From Collinsella sp. (GTDB taxonomy: Bacteria > Actinomycetota > Coriobacteriia > Coriobacteriales > Coriobacteriaceae): 37,098 bases of DNA. Every line of letters starts with the position of its first letter. Position 1 is the first letter of the stretch. Shown piece by piece: positions 1-8,876 of the stretch. The position numbers and the translations under genes were made by a program. The notes beneath the pieces were generated by a model. It had not been told where the DNA came from and searched no databases. It saw only the letters and a list, made by a program, of their open reading frames with translations. The DNA lies in assembly GCA_019419625.1 (NCBI GenBank), contig DXZO01000050.1, positions 1 through 37,098 of the forward strand. The letters run 5' to 3'.

Positions 1-1
1 C

Positions 2-27
2 GGAAAGCACATTAAGTGCTTTCCTTT
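2..27 (+). terminator. Rho-independent terminator of a gene left of the window
   Basis: Nine-base arms GGAAAGCAC (2-10) and GTGCTTTCC (16-24) enclose a five-base loop and are followed by TTT. The orientation suits a plus-strand gene ending just left of the window, though the A-run inside the arm would also allow weak activity on the minus strand. The tail is short, so this is a moderate call. Confidence 0.5.
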
Positions 28-194
28 GCGTGCGGAACTCGCGACAAACTTAACCCGCGCCAGCCGGCCCCGGAGACCCTCCCTGCCGTCACATTGTTCG
101 AGCCGTTGTTGTTGCTCGCCGCTTCGCGGCTCGGCGGCCCCGTTCTCCGCGGCGGGGTTGTCTAAGATTGTTGTTGGGGCTCCACCTTTGGCTC

Positions 195-234
195 AAACAA
201 AGACGGGGGATGCAGCTTGCATCCCCCGTCTTTG
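195..234 (-). terminator. Rho-independent terminator of the phosphoesterase gene
   Basis: A perfect 17-base inverted repeat (198-214 and 218-234, loop of three) lies seven bases past the stop codon of the minus-strand phosphoesterase gene. On that strand it is followed by TTTGAG after the CTTTG of the arm, a T-rich tail. The GC-rich stem and the position make this a confident terminator. Confidence 0.8.
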
Positions 235-240
235 TTGCGG

Positions 241-708
241 TTAGTCTAAGTCAATAAACTTGGTGCTTATAACATGGCCGTCTTTTACGAGCATTCTGGC
301 CATGGTGGGGCCTCGGGTGCCTCTTGGATAGCTGGCGCTGCCTGGGTTGAGGACCAGGCAGCGCCCCACTTGGGCTTCTTTGGTTACGTGGGTGTGGCCG
401 TTGATGGCTACGTCTACGGACCCCACCGGGAGGTCTTCGCGGTAGTGGGCTACGGCAAACTTGAGGCCTTCGTAGGTAAAGAGTGCCAAGCGGTCCACAT
501 CGGGGCCGTAGTCGCGGTAGTAGTCGTTATTGCCCAGCACCGCTCGCACGGGGGCGATGGTGCGCAGGTGCTCGTAGTCCATCTCCGACGTAAGGTCGCC
601 GGCATGGATAATCAGATCCGCACCCTTAAGCTCGTCCAGGAGCGCAGGCGAAAGATAGCCGTGGGTGTCCGAGATAATGTCGATGCGCTTGGCGCTTGCA
701 CTGTTCAT
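241..708 (-). CDS. YfcE/MJ0936-type metallophosphoesterase
   Basis: A 155-residue cytoplasmic protein of the calcineurin-like phosphoesterase superfamily, in the small YfcE/MJ0936 group that hydrolyses phosphodiesters with two bound metals (substrate in vivo usually unknown). The metal-binding blocks are all visible: ISDTHG (12-17, Asp14 and His16), HAGD (35-38), GNND (59-62), a His at 88 and GHTH (104-107), followed by NPGS (121-124). The usual THGH block reads AHYR, keeping the His. The ATG at 708 is chosen over an upstream start because GGAAGGG lies at a good distance before it and the fold begins immediately. It is followed by a strong terminator and appears monocistronic. Biological substrate unknown. 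Confidence 0.85.
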   Translation of the reverse strand: MNSASAKRIDIISDTHGYLSPALLDELKGADLIIHAGDLTSEMDYEHLRTIAPVRAVLGNNDYYRDYGPDVDRLALFTYEGLKFAVAHYREDLPVGSVDVAINGHTHVTKEAQVGRCLVLNPGSASYPRGTRGPTMARMLVKDGHVISTKFIDLD

Positions 709-745
709 GGGATCCCTTCCGTAAAACGATTTGGTGCATTCATAC

Positions 746-788
746 AAAAAGCCCCACGGCTCCGCAGACGATTTTGGTCTACAGGGCT
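746..788 (-). terminator. Probable terminator after the first LytTR regulator
   Basis: On the minus strand, just past the regulator stop codon, AGCCC...GGGCT bracket an inner imperfect stem (GTAGAC with GTCTGC, one G-U pair), and the structure runs directly into TTTTTG. The stem is interrupted, so it is a probable rather than certain rho-independent terminator. It would end the glycosyltransferase-kinase-regulator operon. Confidence 0.55.
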
Positions 789-802
789 GCAGGGCCGGTG
801 TG

Positions 803-1519
803 CTAGAGGCTCAGGGCCTTCTTGAGCGGTACGACGCGACGGCGCGAAACCGGTACGCGTTCGTCGACGCCCGTAATACCCAGCTGGATAGCGCCCGAGG
901 GAACCGTCTCGACGTCGGTGACACACGCCAAGTTGACGATATAGCGGCGATGAACGCGGAAGAAGCCAAAGTCACAGAGCTTGGCCTCGAACTGCGCCAG
1001 CGAGGTCGTCGACAAAAAGCGGTCGTCGACCGTATAAATACAGGAGTAATCGTCCTTGGCCATAATAAAGCGAATGTCGTCCACGGGGATGAGGACCTTG
1101 CGGCCGCCCTTTTCCACCGGGATGCGTTCGATGGTCACCTTGCTATCCGTGACAGGCTTGGCACGTTGCATAACCTTATCGATCGCTCGATCCAGGCGAG
1201 CCTCCTCGACCGGCTTCATCAGATAGTCGACGGCATCCACATCAAACGCCTCGACCGCATGATCGCTGTAAGCGGTTACAAATACGATCGCCGGCGGATT
1301 CTTGAGCTTATGCAGTGCCTCGGCAAGTTGCAGACCCGAAGCGCCGGGCATCGAAATATCGAGAAACACGACATCGACGCGGCTCTCCATGAGCATCTCG
1401 ATGGCGGAGCGAACGCTCGACGCTTCTGTGATCGTGCCGATCTTGCCCGTCTGCTCGAGCAAGAAGCGAAGTTCCGAACGGGCCGGGGCCTCGTCATCCA
1501 CAATCATCGCACGCAGCAT
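803..1519 (-). CDS. LytTR-family response regulator, first pair
   Basis: A 238-residue response regulator that would be phosphorylated by the neighbouring LytS-like kinase and bind promoter DNA. The N-terminal receiver domain shows the acidic pocket DDE (8-10), phospho-acceptor Asp54 in FLDISMPG, the TAYS switch region and Lys102 in LMKP. The C-terminal half (about 135-238) is a LytTR DNA-binding domain, with FFRVHRRYIVNL and the basic end VSRRR. The ATG at 1519 has GAAAGG upstream; the TTG at 1540 and ATG at 1507 are less likely starts. It lies 72 bases after the kinase stop, in the same direction, and is followed by a probable terminator. Its target genes cannot be read from the sequence; the paralogue at 6688-7422 shares the layout. 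Confidence 0.88.
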   Translation of the reverse strand: MLRAMIVDDEAPARSELRFLLEQTGKIGTITEASSVRSAIEMLMESRVDVVFLDISMPGASGLQLAEALHKLKNPPAIVFVTAYSDHAVEAFDVDAVDYLMKPVEEARLDRAIDKVMQRAKPVTDSKVTIERIPVEKGGRKVLIPVDDIRFIMAKDDYSCIYTVDDRFLSTTSLAQFEAKLCDFGFFRVHRRYIVNLACVTDVETVPSGAIQLGITGVDERVPVSRRRVVPLKKALSL

Positions 1520-1591
1520 AGGGATAAAACCTTTCGTCAACTAACTACGTCGGGTATCCGCCAACCGGCGTTAAACCCGTAACCTATTATT

Positions 1592-2935
1592 TTACTCTTG
1601 AATGTCGAAGATGCTCTCCGACAAATCGAGATGCAGGAGCACTTTAGTGCCCTTGCCCGGCGCCGATTCGACGCGCGTATAGGAGTGTGGTCCATAAAAG
1701 CGATGGATACGCTCCGAAATATTGTGCATGGCCACACCGGCGCCGCCACCCTGTGGGGAGTTGGCATCGGGACGGGCGGAGCGTTCGTCAAACAGTCTGG
1801 CAGCGGTGCCTTCATCCATGCCCACGCCGTTATCGGTGACCGCAATCAAAATTGCATCTTCGCCATCCCTGTGGACCGACACGTCGATCCTCAGCGCATC
1901 GTCATCACCCATACCGTGGCGCACGGCATTCTCGACGACCGGCTGGATTACAAATGCCGGCACCAGCGTGTCCTCGACGTCCTCGGACACGTCGAAGGTC
2001 GCCAGCACGCGGTCCTCGCCAAAGCGCGCCTTCTCAAACGTCAGGTAGCGCTTGGTCTGTGCGACCTCGCGTGACACGGGGATGAGCGAGCCCGAATTGT
2101 CGAGCGTGGCGCGGTAGAACGACGAGAACTCGCGCAGCAGCTCGCGGGCGCGCAGCGGGTCGGTACGCGTAAACGACGCGATGGTGTTGAGCGTGTTGAA
2201 CAGAAAATGCGGGTTGATCTGCGCCTGCAGGGCACGCACCTCGGCACGGGCCGTGAGCTCCTTTTGCACCTCGAGCTCGTGGATGGCGAGCTGTGTGGAC
2301 AGGATCTCGGCAAAACCCGAGGCGAGCGCGTACTGGGTGCGGTCGACGGCACGCGGGGTCTTATAGTAGAACTTGAGCGTGCCGACGGTGCGGTCGCCCA
2401 CCTTAATAGGAGCGATGATACCGGCAGGAACATGGTTGTGCGAGCCATCCGAACCCACCACGTCCACCACGCGGTTGAACGACTGGACGATACCGTGCTC
2501 AATGACATAGCGCGTGGCAAGCGTGTGGATGGGCGAATCGGGCAGCAGCTTTTCCTCGAACTCGCCCGCGCAGGCCAGCACGTTGCTCTCATCGGTGATG
2601 GCAACCGTCATGGCACGCGTCTCGGGCAAAATGCGCTGGCACACCAGACGCGCCGACTCCTGCGTCAGGCCGCCTTTGATGTCCTCGAGCATGGCAGAGG
2701 CCACCGAGAGCGTCTCTTCGGTGTACTGCGAACGCACCGAATCGGGATTGAGCGTCAAAAAGATAAAAATGCACAGAAAGATGCACAGCAGTGCGCAGGC
2801 GACCACGGTCGCGATCGGTTCAATCCCAGTCGCCAGGGCAAAAATAAAGTACACCAGCACGCAAATGGCGCAGACAACGGCGATCACGCGAAAGATTGAT
2901 ATTGAATTATCGCGCTGGGCGCGGCGGTCGATCAT
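1592..2935 (-). CDS. LytS-like sensor histidine kinase, first pair
   Basis: A 447-residue membrane sensor kinase. Two membrane segments (about 15-34 and 41-61) form an N-terminal hairpin with almost no extracellular loop, so sensing is probably in the membrane or cytoplasm. A GAF-like region follows (about 70-215). The His_kinase block of the LytS/YehU type carries phospho-acceptor His243 in NPHFLFNTLN. The ATPase domain shows the N box PVVENAVRHG and the G boxes DNGVGMD and GVAMHN. The start ATG overlaps the glycosyltransferase stop as ATGA and has GGAGGGG before it, so translation is coupled. Partner: the LytTR regulator immediately downstream. The signal is unknown; other LytS-type kinases respond to membrane potential, pyruvate or other small molecules. 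Confidence 0.9.
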   Translation of the reverse strand: MIDRRAQRDNSISIFRVIAVVCAICVLVYFIFALATGIEPIATVVACALLCIFLCIFIFLTLNPDSVRSQYTEETLSVASAMLEDIKGGLTQESARLVCQRILPETRAMTVAITDESNVLACAGEFEEKLLPDSPIHTLATRYVIEHGIVQSFNRVVDVVGSDGSHNHVPAGIIAPIKVGDRTVGTLKFYYKTPRAVDRTQYALASGFAEILSTQLAIHELEVQKELTARAEVRALQAQINPHFLFNTLNTIASFTRTDPLRARELLREFSSFYRATLDNSGSLIPVSREVAQTKRYLTFEKARFGEDRVLATFDVSEDVEDTLVPAFVIQPVVENAVRHGMGDDDALRIDVSVHRDGEDAILIAVTDNGVGMDEGTAARLFDERSARPDANSPQGGGAGVAMHNISERIHRFYGPHSYTRVESAPGKGTKVLLHLDLSESIFDIQE

Positions 2936-4119
2936 TCAGTCCCCTCCAGGATGCTGGTCAGTTGTGCGTCGCGCCAGAGCCCGTCCATAATCTTGGGCCA
3001 GAAGCTCTGGAAACGCAGGTAGCTTGCGGCGTTTTGGCGCGCGTAGGTCTTGGCCTCGTCAATACCGTGCCGCCAAATGCGCAGGTACCCCTCGTGCTCG
3101 CGGGTAAACATGCTGCGGACCATCGCGGTCTTGCGCACGCGGTCGTCGAGCTCGCGCGAAATCCACGGGCCCGGATAGGGCATGAGCGACGCGGCCGTGA
3201 CGGGAACGAGCTCCTGCTGGTGCGCGGCAAATGTCAGTTTGGCCCGCTCGTAGTACCAACGATACACATCCTGCATAAAACGCGGCGAGCGCTTCTCGGA
3301 CTCGGGCGGCAGGTGACGAACAGTCCACTCGTTGTCAAACCACACGTCGTAGCCAAACATGCGCATGTTAAAGAGGTAGTCCAGGTCCTCGCCTCGGGTG
3401 ATAAACGGGTCAAAGGCAACACGGGTAAAGGCGCGGGCATGAAGCGCCATAAGGCCGCCGCATACGTAATTCGAACGCGAGATACGGGTGCCCGAGAGCG
3501 CCTTTTTCATCCAACGATTAAACTCGATGCGTTTAGTCCACCAACGATGGCAGATGCCCACCTTGTCTGTGGGCGCCAACGGCGATCCGCCGCGATCGTA
3601 AAAGTAACCGCTCTTAACCAAAATCGGCAGGCCCTGACGCGTCTGCTGACCCAGCGCATAGGTCGCGCGCTTCATAAAGTCGGCATCGATAACGGTCTCG
3701 TCGTCATCCAAAAAGACAACGGCATCGTGGCCGAGCACCGCAGCGCAGGCAAGCCCCATATTGCGAATGGCGCCGTATCCGCGCAGGCTCACGCACTCGC
3801 CCGAGCCCTTGGGAGCAATCTGCGCCACACGGTCGGCGATACGCGATGCCTGGGTGTTGGTGACCACGGTGACCTTGAGCGTAGGGTGCGCGTCGACGAT
3901 TTCGTGGACGCGCTTCGACACATCGGCCGTAGCCGAGATGGGACAGACCACCAAAAGGATAATCCTCGGAATATCGCGCACCTGCTCGAGCGAGGTCAGG
4001 CAGCGGTCGAGCTCGGGATTGGTGGCGTTGAGCTTCGTCGAGTGGTCATAGACGCCGGGAGCGTTTGCATGGGCCTCATCGTCTGCCCAATATGTTGGAA
4101 TCACAACCGTGGCGTTCAT
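2932..4119 (-). CDS. Family 2-like glycosyltransferase
   Basis: A 395-residue protein starting with the GT-A signature VVIPTYW (5-11), with a DXD-type metal/nucleotide-sugar site in VVFLDDDE (138-140) and a later acidic motif GEDLDY (243-248) at the position of a GT2 catalytic-base region. No membrane segment or signal peptide is evident, so it probably acts at the inner face of the membrane on a lipid-linked or polymeric acceptor. The ATG at 4119 is chosen for its strong GGAGGGAAGG site and because the fold begins at once; a longer reading lacks this. The stop overlaps the start of the sensor kinase by four bases, an unusual partnership that suggests surface-glycan synthesis and the two-component system are co-expressed. 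The sugar and acceptor cannot be told. Confidence 0.8.
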   Translation of the reverse strand: MNATVVIPTYWADDEAHANAPGVYDHSTKLNATNPELDRCLTSLEQVRDIPRIILLVVCPISATADVSKRVHEIVDAHPTLKVTVVTNTQASRIADRVAQIAPKGSGECVSLRGYGAIRNMGLACAAVLGHDAVVFLDDDETVIDADFMKRATYALGQQTRQGLPILVKSGYFYDRGGSPLAPTDKVGICHRWWTKRIEFNRWMKKALSGTRISRSNYVCGGLMALHARAFTRVAFDPFITRGEDLDYLFNMRMFGYDVWFDNEWTVRHLPPESEKRSPRFMQDVYRWYYERAKLTFAAHQQELVPVTAASLMPYPGPWISRELDDRVRKTAMVRSMFTREHEGYLRIWRHGIDEAKTYARQNAASYLRFQSFWPKIMDGLWRDAQLTSILEGTE

Positions 4120-4135
4120 GCCTTCCCTCCCTGCA

Positions 4136-4175
4136 ACACAAAAACGGGGCGCCGCCAAACACAGGCGACGCCCCG
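4136..4175 (-). terminator. Rho-independent terminator of the MFS gene
   Basis: On the minus strand twelve-base arms (4164-4175 and 4145-4156, one mismatch) around a seven-base loop run into TTTTTGTG. It separates the transporter gene from the glycosyltransferase operon, whose ribosome binding site begins only about ten bases further on. Confidence 0.8.
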
Positions 4176-4289
4176 CGACCTAGCTGATTCCATCATACCC
4201 ACTTGGGCAAATCATTGCTCGCAAGTCGCAATGTTTATTGCGGATAACCCCAAAAGAGTACCGCGGACAGACACAATAGCTGCTCGCTT

Positions 4290-5549
4290 CTATGGGGTCT
4301 GCTCTGCCGCCTGAGCCATGCGGGATAGGCGAACCAGTAGCATAAAGCCAACGATCAGCAGCACGCCAATGGAAAGGACGCCCAGCGACGGGTTGCCGGT
4401 CAGCGAGGTGACGACCGACACTAGAAAGGTGCCCATGACGCTTGCATAACGACCAAAGATGTCAAAGAAGCCGTAGTACTCGTTGGATTTTTCCTTAGGG
4501 ATAATGCGACCAAAGTAGCTACGGCTGAGCGCCTGCACGCCACCCTGGAACAGGCCGACCATAATGGCAAGCACCCAGAATTCGAAGGCGGTCTTTAGGA
4601 AGAACGCGGCGAACAGCACAATGCCCATGTAGGCGGCGACCGCCACCAGGATCATGTTGAGCGTGCCAACGCGTCCGGAGAGCTTGCCGTAAATGATGGC
4701 GGACGGAAAGGCCACGAACTGCGTAACGAGCAGCGCCAGGACCAGCTGCGTCGAATCGATGCCCAAAGCCGAGCCGTAACTGGTGGCCATGGAAATGACC
4801 GTGTGGACGCCATCGATATAGAAGAAGAACGCGATCATGTAGACCAGCACGGTCTTGTTGTGGGCGATCTCGCGCATGGTGTGTCCGACCTCGGAGAACA
4901 CGCCGCCCACGATGTGGCCGATGGTGTCCTGGGGACCACGCTCGCGACCGTACTTTTGCTTATAGGTGCGAATGAGCGGCAGGGTAAAGATGAGCCACCA
5001 GGCACCAGTGATGATAAACGACAGACGCGTTGCCAGCATGGTAGGGACGCCAAGAGCGGGGCCACCCATAATGAGCGCCAGGCAGATGATAAACGGCACG
5101 GTGGAACCGATGTAGCCCCAGGCATAGCCCGAGCTGGACACGGCGTCCATGCGCTCGTCGGTGGTAATGTCGGGCAGCATGGCGTCGTAGAACGTCATAG
5201 AAGAGTTAAGGCCGATGGTGCACAGCACGTACACGGTCAAAAATGCCATGGCGGACATTGGGATAGCCTGCGCCAGGCAAAGAACCAGACCCGTGAGGAA
5301 GAAGCCCAAGAAGAACTTGATCTTGTTGCCGGCGTAATCGGCAAGCGCGCCCAGAATGGGCATGAGCATGGCAATGACCAGCGAGGCGATCGTCTGCGCG
5401 TTGCCCCAAGCGACCACCAGGTCTGCTGAGGAAGCACCGGTATTGATGGCGTTAAAGTAGATGGGCACCACCGAGGTATTGAGCAGCACGAGAGCCGAGT
5501 TGCCCACATCGTACATAACCCAGTTACGCTCGAGCTTGGTGTATTTCAT
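4290..5549 (-). CDS. UMF1/Atg22-like MFS transporter
   Basis: A 419-residue integral membrane protein with about twelve hydrophobic segments. The N-terminal motif WVMYDVGNSA (10-19) is the hallmark of the UMF1 family of the major facilitator superfamily, related to the fungal vacuolar effluxer Atg22 and to Bacillus YxiO. Further MFS-like features are the loop GALADYAGNKIKF and a second-half loop near YGKLSGRVG. Substrates of bacterial members are mostly unknown; amino-acid or small-metabolite efflux is the usual guess. The ATG at 5549 follows AAGGGG. The gene has its own terminator downstream and stands alone between the phospholipase-like gene and the glycosyltransferase, with no clear functional link to either. 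Confidence 0.85.
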   Translation of the reverse strand: MKYTKLERNWVMYDVGNSALVLLNTSVVPIYFNAINTGASSADLVVAWGNAQTIASLVIAMLMPILGALADYAGNKIKFFLGFFLTGLVLCLAQAIPMSAMAFLTVYVLCTIGLNSSMTFYDAMLPDITTDERMDAVSSSGYAWGYIGSTVPFIICLALIMGGPALGVPTMLATRLSFIITGAWWLIFTLPLIRTYKQKYGRERGPQDTIGHIVGGVFSEVGHTMREIAHNKTVLVYMIAFFFYIDGVHTVISMATSYGSALGIDSTQLVLALLVTQFVAFPSAIIYGKLSGRVGTLNMILVAVAAYMGIVLFAAFFLKTAFEFWVLAIMVGLFQGGVQALSRSYFGRIIPKEKSNEYYGFFDIFGRYASVMGTFLVSVVTSLTGNPSLGVLSIGVLLIVGFMLLVRLSRMAQAAEQTP

Positions 5550-5650
5550 GGACAGGGCCCCTTCGTATTCGCCCGATATGCAGTTAGTTCATCGTACCCC
5601 AATTGTCCAGAGGCGCCGGTAAGGATTCGGCAAAGGGGCACGCACGGGCC

Positions 5651-6595
5651 CTACTCCTCGCGGTCGAACTCCTCGTCGGCGTCGAGTACGCGGCCACTGT
5701 AGTTGATATGGCCGGTCACGGCTTCCATGTCGCCGGTCTCGATAAAACGGGCGACAGTGAGCTCGTAATCGACCAGCGCGCGCTCAAAGACCTCGGGGAA
5801 GCTCTCAGTCGAGACCTCATCGGTAAAGGGGTTCTTCCATTTCAGGTGACCCAGGTTGCCGGTGCGCTCGGGCAGCTCCGTCGTCACGCGATGGGCAAGG
5901 CCGTCGAGCAGCGAGTAGTCGTGCACCAAGCCCTCAACCAGGGCAATCGCGCGCGTCTTTACCGAGCCGGCAGGCTCAATGGCACGATAGAGCATCTGCA
6001 TGTCCGAAACGGCGCCGGCGTACTCCCCCGCCGGGATGTCGATACCGTACACGCGCCCGGCGACGTAGCTCATCAGCACACCGGCCACGCGATTGATGCG
6101 GTCGGTGGTGACGATCTCGCCCGCCGGAGGATAGTCCTCGACCGTGGCACCGTCGCGCTTGAGCTGCAGCATCAGCACATCCAGATCGCTTTCGAGCACG
6201 GCGTGAACTTGACCGCCCGAAGCCTCGAGCTCGGGGTCGGACTCAACAATGCCAAACTGCTGCTCGTAGACAAAGGGGTGGGCATTGCGGTCGAGCACAT
6301 AGTGCGACAGCAGGCCCAGCGCAAAGGCGCGGCCCAGATTGGCATCACGCGGCTGCAGGTGCGACACGCCGCCGCGCAGGCACGAGAACTGGCGCGACAT
6401 GCGCGAGCGGTGCATGACCTGAGCAAGCGACGTGCAGTCGGAAACGCGCGGTGTGAGCATGTGGAAGAAAAACGGGTCGGGACCTTGGTTTCCCAGGATA
6501 AAGGCGATGCGCTCCTCGTCGGACGTAATAACGCCCTGCGGAAGACGGTCGATGCTTTCCTCGCCAAACAGATGATGCGTAATGAGCGCGGGCAT
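5651..6595 (-). CDS. Zinc-dependent phospholipase C-like protein
   Basis: A 314-residue protein of the Zn_dep_PLPC family. The likely zinc ligands lie in order: HH (7-8) in PALITHHLFG, Asp40 in NQGPDPF, His98 and Asp102 in SHYVLDRNAH, and His131/Glu135 in HAVLESDLD. True family members hydrolyse phospholipid head groups and are secreted; this protein starts directly with the metal-binding helix and has no signal peptide, so it is probably intracellular and its substrate is unknown. Such signal-less homologues are common in gut Firmicutes and Actinobacteria. The ATG at 6595 is preferred to the upstream in-frame start because GAAAGGA precedes it. It follows the second LytTR regulator by 92 bases on the same strand and may be co-transcribed. 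Confidence 0.8.
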   Translation of the reverse strand: MPALITHHLFGEESIDRLPQGVITSDEERIAFILGNQGPDPFFFHMLTPRVSDCTSLAQVMHRSRMSRQFSCLRGGVSHLQPRDANLGRAFALGLLSHYVLDRNAHPFVYEQQFGIVESDPELEASGGQVHAVLESDLDVLMLQLKRDGATVEDYPPAGEIVTTDRINRVAGVLMSYVAGRVYGIDIPAGEYAGAVSDMQMLYRAIEPAGSVKTRAIALVEGLVHDYSLLDGLAHRVTTELPERTGNLGHLKWKNPFTDEVSTESFPEVFERALVDYELTVARFIETGDMEAVTGHINYSGRVLDADEEFDREE

Positions 6596-6687
6596 AATGA
6601 TCCTTTCGATTTCATTCGATGTCACCCATTATGCCCACCGCACGGTCATGCCAAACCTGCGGCGGTAAACGATGGCATGCAGGCTGC

Positions 6688-7422
6688 CTACGCAAGCCCC
6701 AAGTGCGCCTTGACCTCGGCAGCGCGACGACGGGACACAGGCACCGTCGAGGTTACGCGATCGAGCCTGAGCTCCATAAGACCCGTGGAACCGATCTCGA
6801 CATTATGCACGTCTTCCAAATTGACCAGATAACTGCGGTGGACACGGATAAAGCCCTCGGAGGCCAGGCGCCGCTCGAGCGAGGAAATCGACTCATTGAT
6901 CAGGTATGTTCCCTCGGCGCAGACGGCGTTGCAAAAATCGGCGCGCGCCTCAAAGTAGCAGACATCCGCCACGGGAATGAACACCCTTTTGCCCCCACGA
7001 TCCACCGTCAAGCGCAAAGGCTGGCGCGGAGCATGGACGACACGGCGAGCGCCCAGGGCAGTCTCGATCTTATCGAGTGCCTTTGACAAGCGGGCATCCT
7101 CGACCGGTTTGACGATGTAATCGACAGCGTCGAGGTTATAGGCATCGGCCGCATACTCGGCAAATGCCGTCACAAACACCACGACCGGCGGCGTCTTTAG
7201 GTTCTGCAGCGTCTCGGCAAGCTCAATTCCCGAGCGACCGGGCATGGTAATGTCTAAAAACAGCACGTCGGGCTTGTTCGACAGAATCGACTCCACGGCT
7301 TCGGTGACATTGCCCGCCTCGGCAATCTGACCCACACGCGTATCCTTTTCCAACAGATAGCGTAGCTCAGCCCTAATGGGGGGCTCGTCATCAACCACCA
7401 GGATGTTCCAGCCTTCGGACAT
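6688..7422 (-). CDS. LytTR-family response regulator, second pair
   Basis: A 244-residue response regulator paralogous to the one at 803-1519. The receiver domain carries DDE (11-13), phospho-acceptor Asp57 in FLDITMPG, TAFA and Lys105 in IVKP. The LytTR DNA-binding domain occupies about 140-244, with GFIRVHRSYLVNLEDV and the basic end VSRRRA. Start ATG at 7422 follows GAGGGG at a suitable distance. It lies 38 bases after its kinase gene in the same direction, so they form one operon that may continue into the phospholipase-like gene. Compared with its paralogue it differs most in the linker between the domains, suggesting separate targets. Confidence 0.88.
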   Translation of the reverse strand: MSEGWNILVVDDEPPIRAELRYLLEKDTRVGQIAEAGNVTEAVESILSNKPDVLFLDITMPGRSGIELAETLQNLKTPPVVVFVTAFAEYAADAYNLDAVDYIVKPVEDARLSKALDKIETALGARRVVHAPRQPLRLTVDRGGKRVFIPVADVCYFEARADFCNAVCAEGTYLINESISSLERRLASEGFIRVHRSYLVNLEDVHNVEIGSTGLMELRLDRVTSTVPVSRRRAAEVKAHLGLA

Positions 7423-7460
7423 ATGTGCTTCCCCTCTTTTTCTCTCAATCCAACCGCGTG

Positions 7461-8846
7461 CTACACCGTTAGCGGCGCCGGCTCATGCGGCTCGCCGTTC
7501 AACTCTACGATGACCTGTGTCCCCACGCCCTCCTGGGACTTCACGCGCATACCAGAATCTTCTCCGTAAAAGAAATGGATGCGCTGAAGCACGTTGAAGA
7601 GCGCCAGGCCGCAGCCTCGCTTGATGGAGCCGTCGGCGGTAATACTTTCGGGCTCCTCTCGGCGATGTTGCTCAAACAGATGCGCGCAGACTTCTTCGCT
7701 CATACCGATGCCGTCATCTTCGACGATGATCTCCAGGCCGTCATCGGTCTCAAAAGCCCTAACACGAATAGAAAGCGGCTCGGTCTCGCGCTGCGCATGC
7801 TTAATGCAGTTTTCGAGCAGCGGCTGCAAGATAAACGGCGGTACCAGGCTGTCGCGCACCTCAAAGTCGATGTCGACCGAAACGCGCAGACGGCCGTCGC
7901 CATACCGGGCCTGCATAAGATTGATATAACGAGTGCCCTGTTCCACCTCGTGCTCGAGCGTGGTGAGCGTATCGGAATCAGAAAGCGTCTGACGATAGTA
8001 GTTGGAAAAGTCGATCAGCAGCGATCGCGCCTTATCGGGCTCGGTTCGAACGAGCGACACGATCGTGCTAATGGTATTGAATAGAAAATGCGGGTCGACC
8101 TGCGACTGCAGGGCGCGAAGCTCAACGCGGGCTGTGAGCTCGTCTTGGCGCTCGAGCTCAAAGCTGGCGAGCTGCGTGGAAATGAGGTCGGCAAAACCCG
8201 AGGCAAGGGCCGTCTGGCGCATATCGATGCTGCTCAGGCGGGGATAGTACAGCTCGACCGTGCCCACGCAATGCCCGCGCACGGTCAGCGGTGCGACAAT
8301 ACCGGCGCGCAGGCGGGGAAAATAGCCGCCCGTCTCATCGGAGGTGTCACGCGAAAACACGCTCTGCTCGCCCGTCTCAATCACACTGAGCGTGGTCTTG
8401 AGCACGACCGGGGTGCCGGCGGGACACTTTGTCGAATCCTCGCCCCAGCTTGCCAGCACCTGCTTGCCGTCGGTAAAGCAGATGGCAGAGGCGATGGTCT
8501 CGGACAGGATGATTTTAGAGGCGCCCAGGGCCGCTTCGGGCGTAAGGCCGCGCGATGTATAGGCGAATATTTTTGATGCGATGGCAAGCGTACGGTCGGT
8601 TGCGCTCGACGTGAGGTCGTCGGGGACCACAAAGACATACGAGAAGAAGAAGCACAGCATGACCAGGCCGGCAATAACGACAACACCCGGAACGGGATTG
8701 GGATTATCGGTTAAATCCCAGATAAGCAGCAGGATAAGCGCCGGAACGACAACACCGAGCAGGATGGCCTGAACCACATGCTGGGCCGTACGAAAGACCT
8801 TGGTAGAGTTGTAGCTCTTGCCCAGGATCAGCCTGTTTAAATCCAT
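7461..8846 (-). CDS. LytS-like sensor histidine kinase, second pair
   Basis: A 461-residue sensor kinase with the same architecture as the one at 1592-2935: two N-terminal membrane segments (about 28-45 and 53-74), a GAF-like region (about 85-225), a His_kinase block with phospho-acceptor His253 in DPHFLFNTIS, and an ATPase domain with PLLENCIKHA, DDGIGM and GCGLALFN. The first ATG (8852) directly abuts the AAAAGGGG binding site, so the second ATG at 8846, six bases from it, is the better start. Operon with the response regulator downstream. The extracellular part is minimal, so the stimulus is probably sensed in the membrane or cytoplasm. The two kinases are clearly paralogues. Confidence 0.88.
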   Translation of the reverse strand: MDLNRLILGKSYNSTKVFRTAQHVVQAILLGVVVPALILLLIWDLTDNPNPVPGVVVIAGLVMLCFFFSYVFVVPDDLTSSATDRTLAIASKIFAYTSRGLTPEAALGASKIILSETIASAICFTDGKQVLASWGEDSTKCPAGTPVVLKTTLSVIETGEQSVFSRDTSDETGGYFPRLRAGIVAPLTVRGHCVGTVELYYPRLSSIDMRQTALASGFADLISTQLASFELERQDELTARVELRALQSQVDPHFLFNTISTIVSLVRTEPDKARSLLIDFSNYYRQTLSDSDTLTTLEHEVEQGTRYINLMQARYGDGRLRVSVDIDFEVRDSLVPPFILQPLLENCIKHAQRETEPLSIRVRAFETDDGLEIIVEDDGIGMSEEVCAHLFEQHRREEPESITADGSIKRGCGLALFNVLQRIHFFYGEDSGMRVKSQEGVGTQVIVELNGEPHEPAPLTV

Positions 8847-8876
8847 CGTCATCCCCTTTTATCTATCGCACCCATA

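Noticed and set aside
26..244. A 72-codon frame at the left edge
   Set aside because: Starts inside the upstream terminator, is Arg/Ser/Cys-rich and overlaps the terminator of the phosphoesterase gene.
2896..4314. A 472-codon plus frame opposite the glycosyltransferase
   Set aside because: No domain or ribosome binding site; the minus-strand gene has GT-A motifs and an operon overlap.
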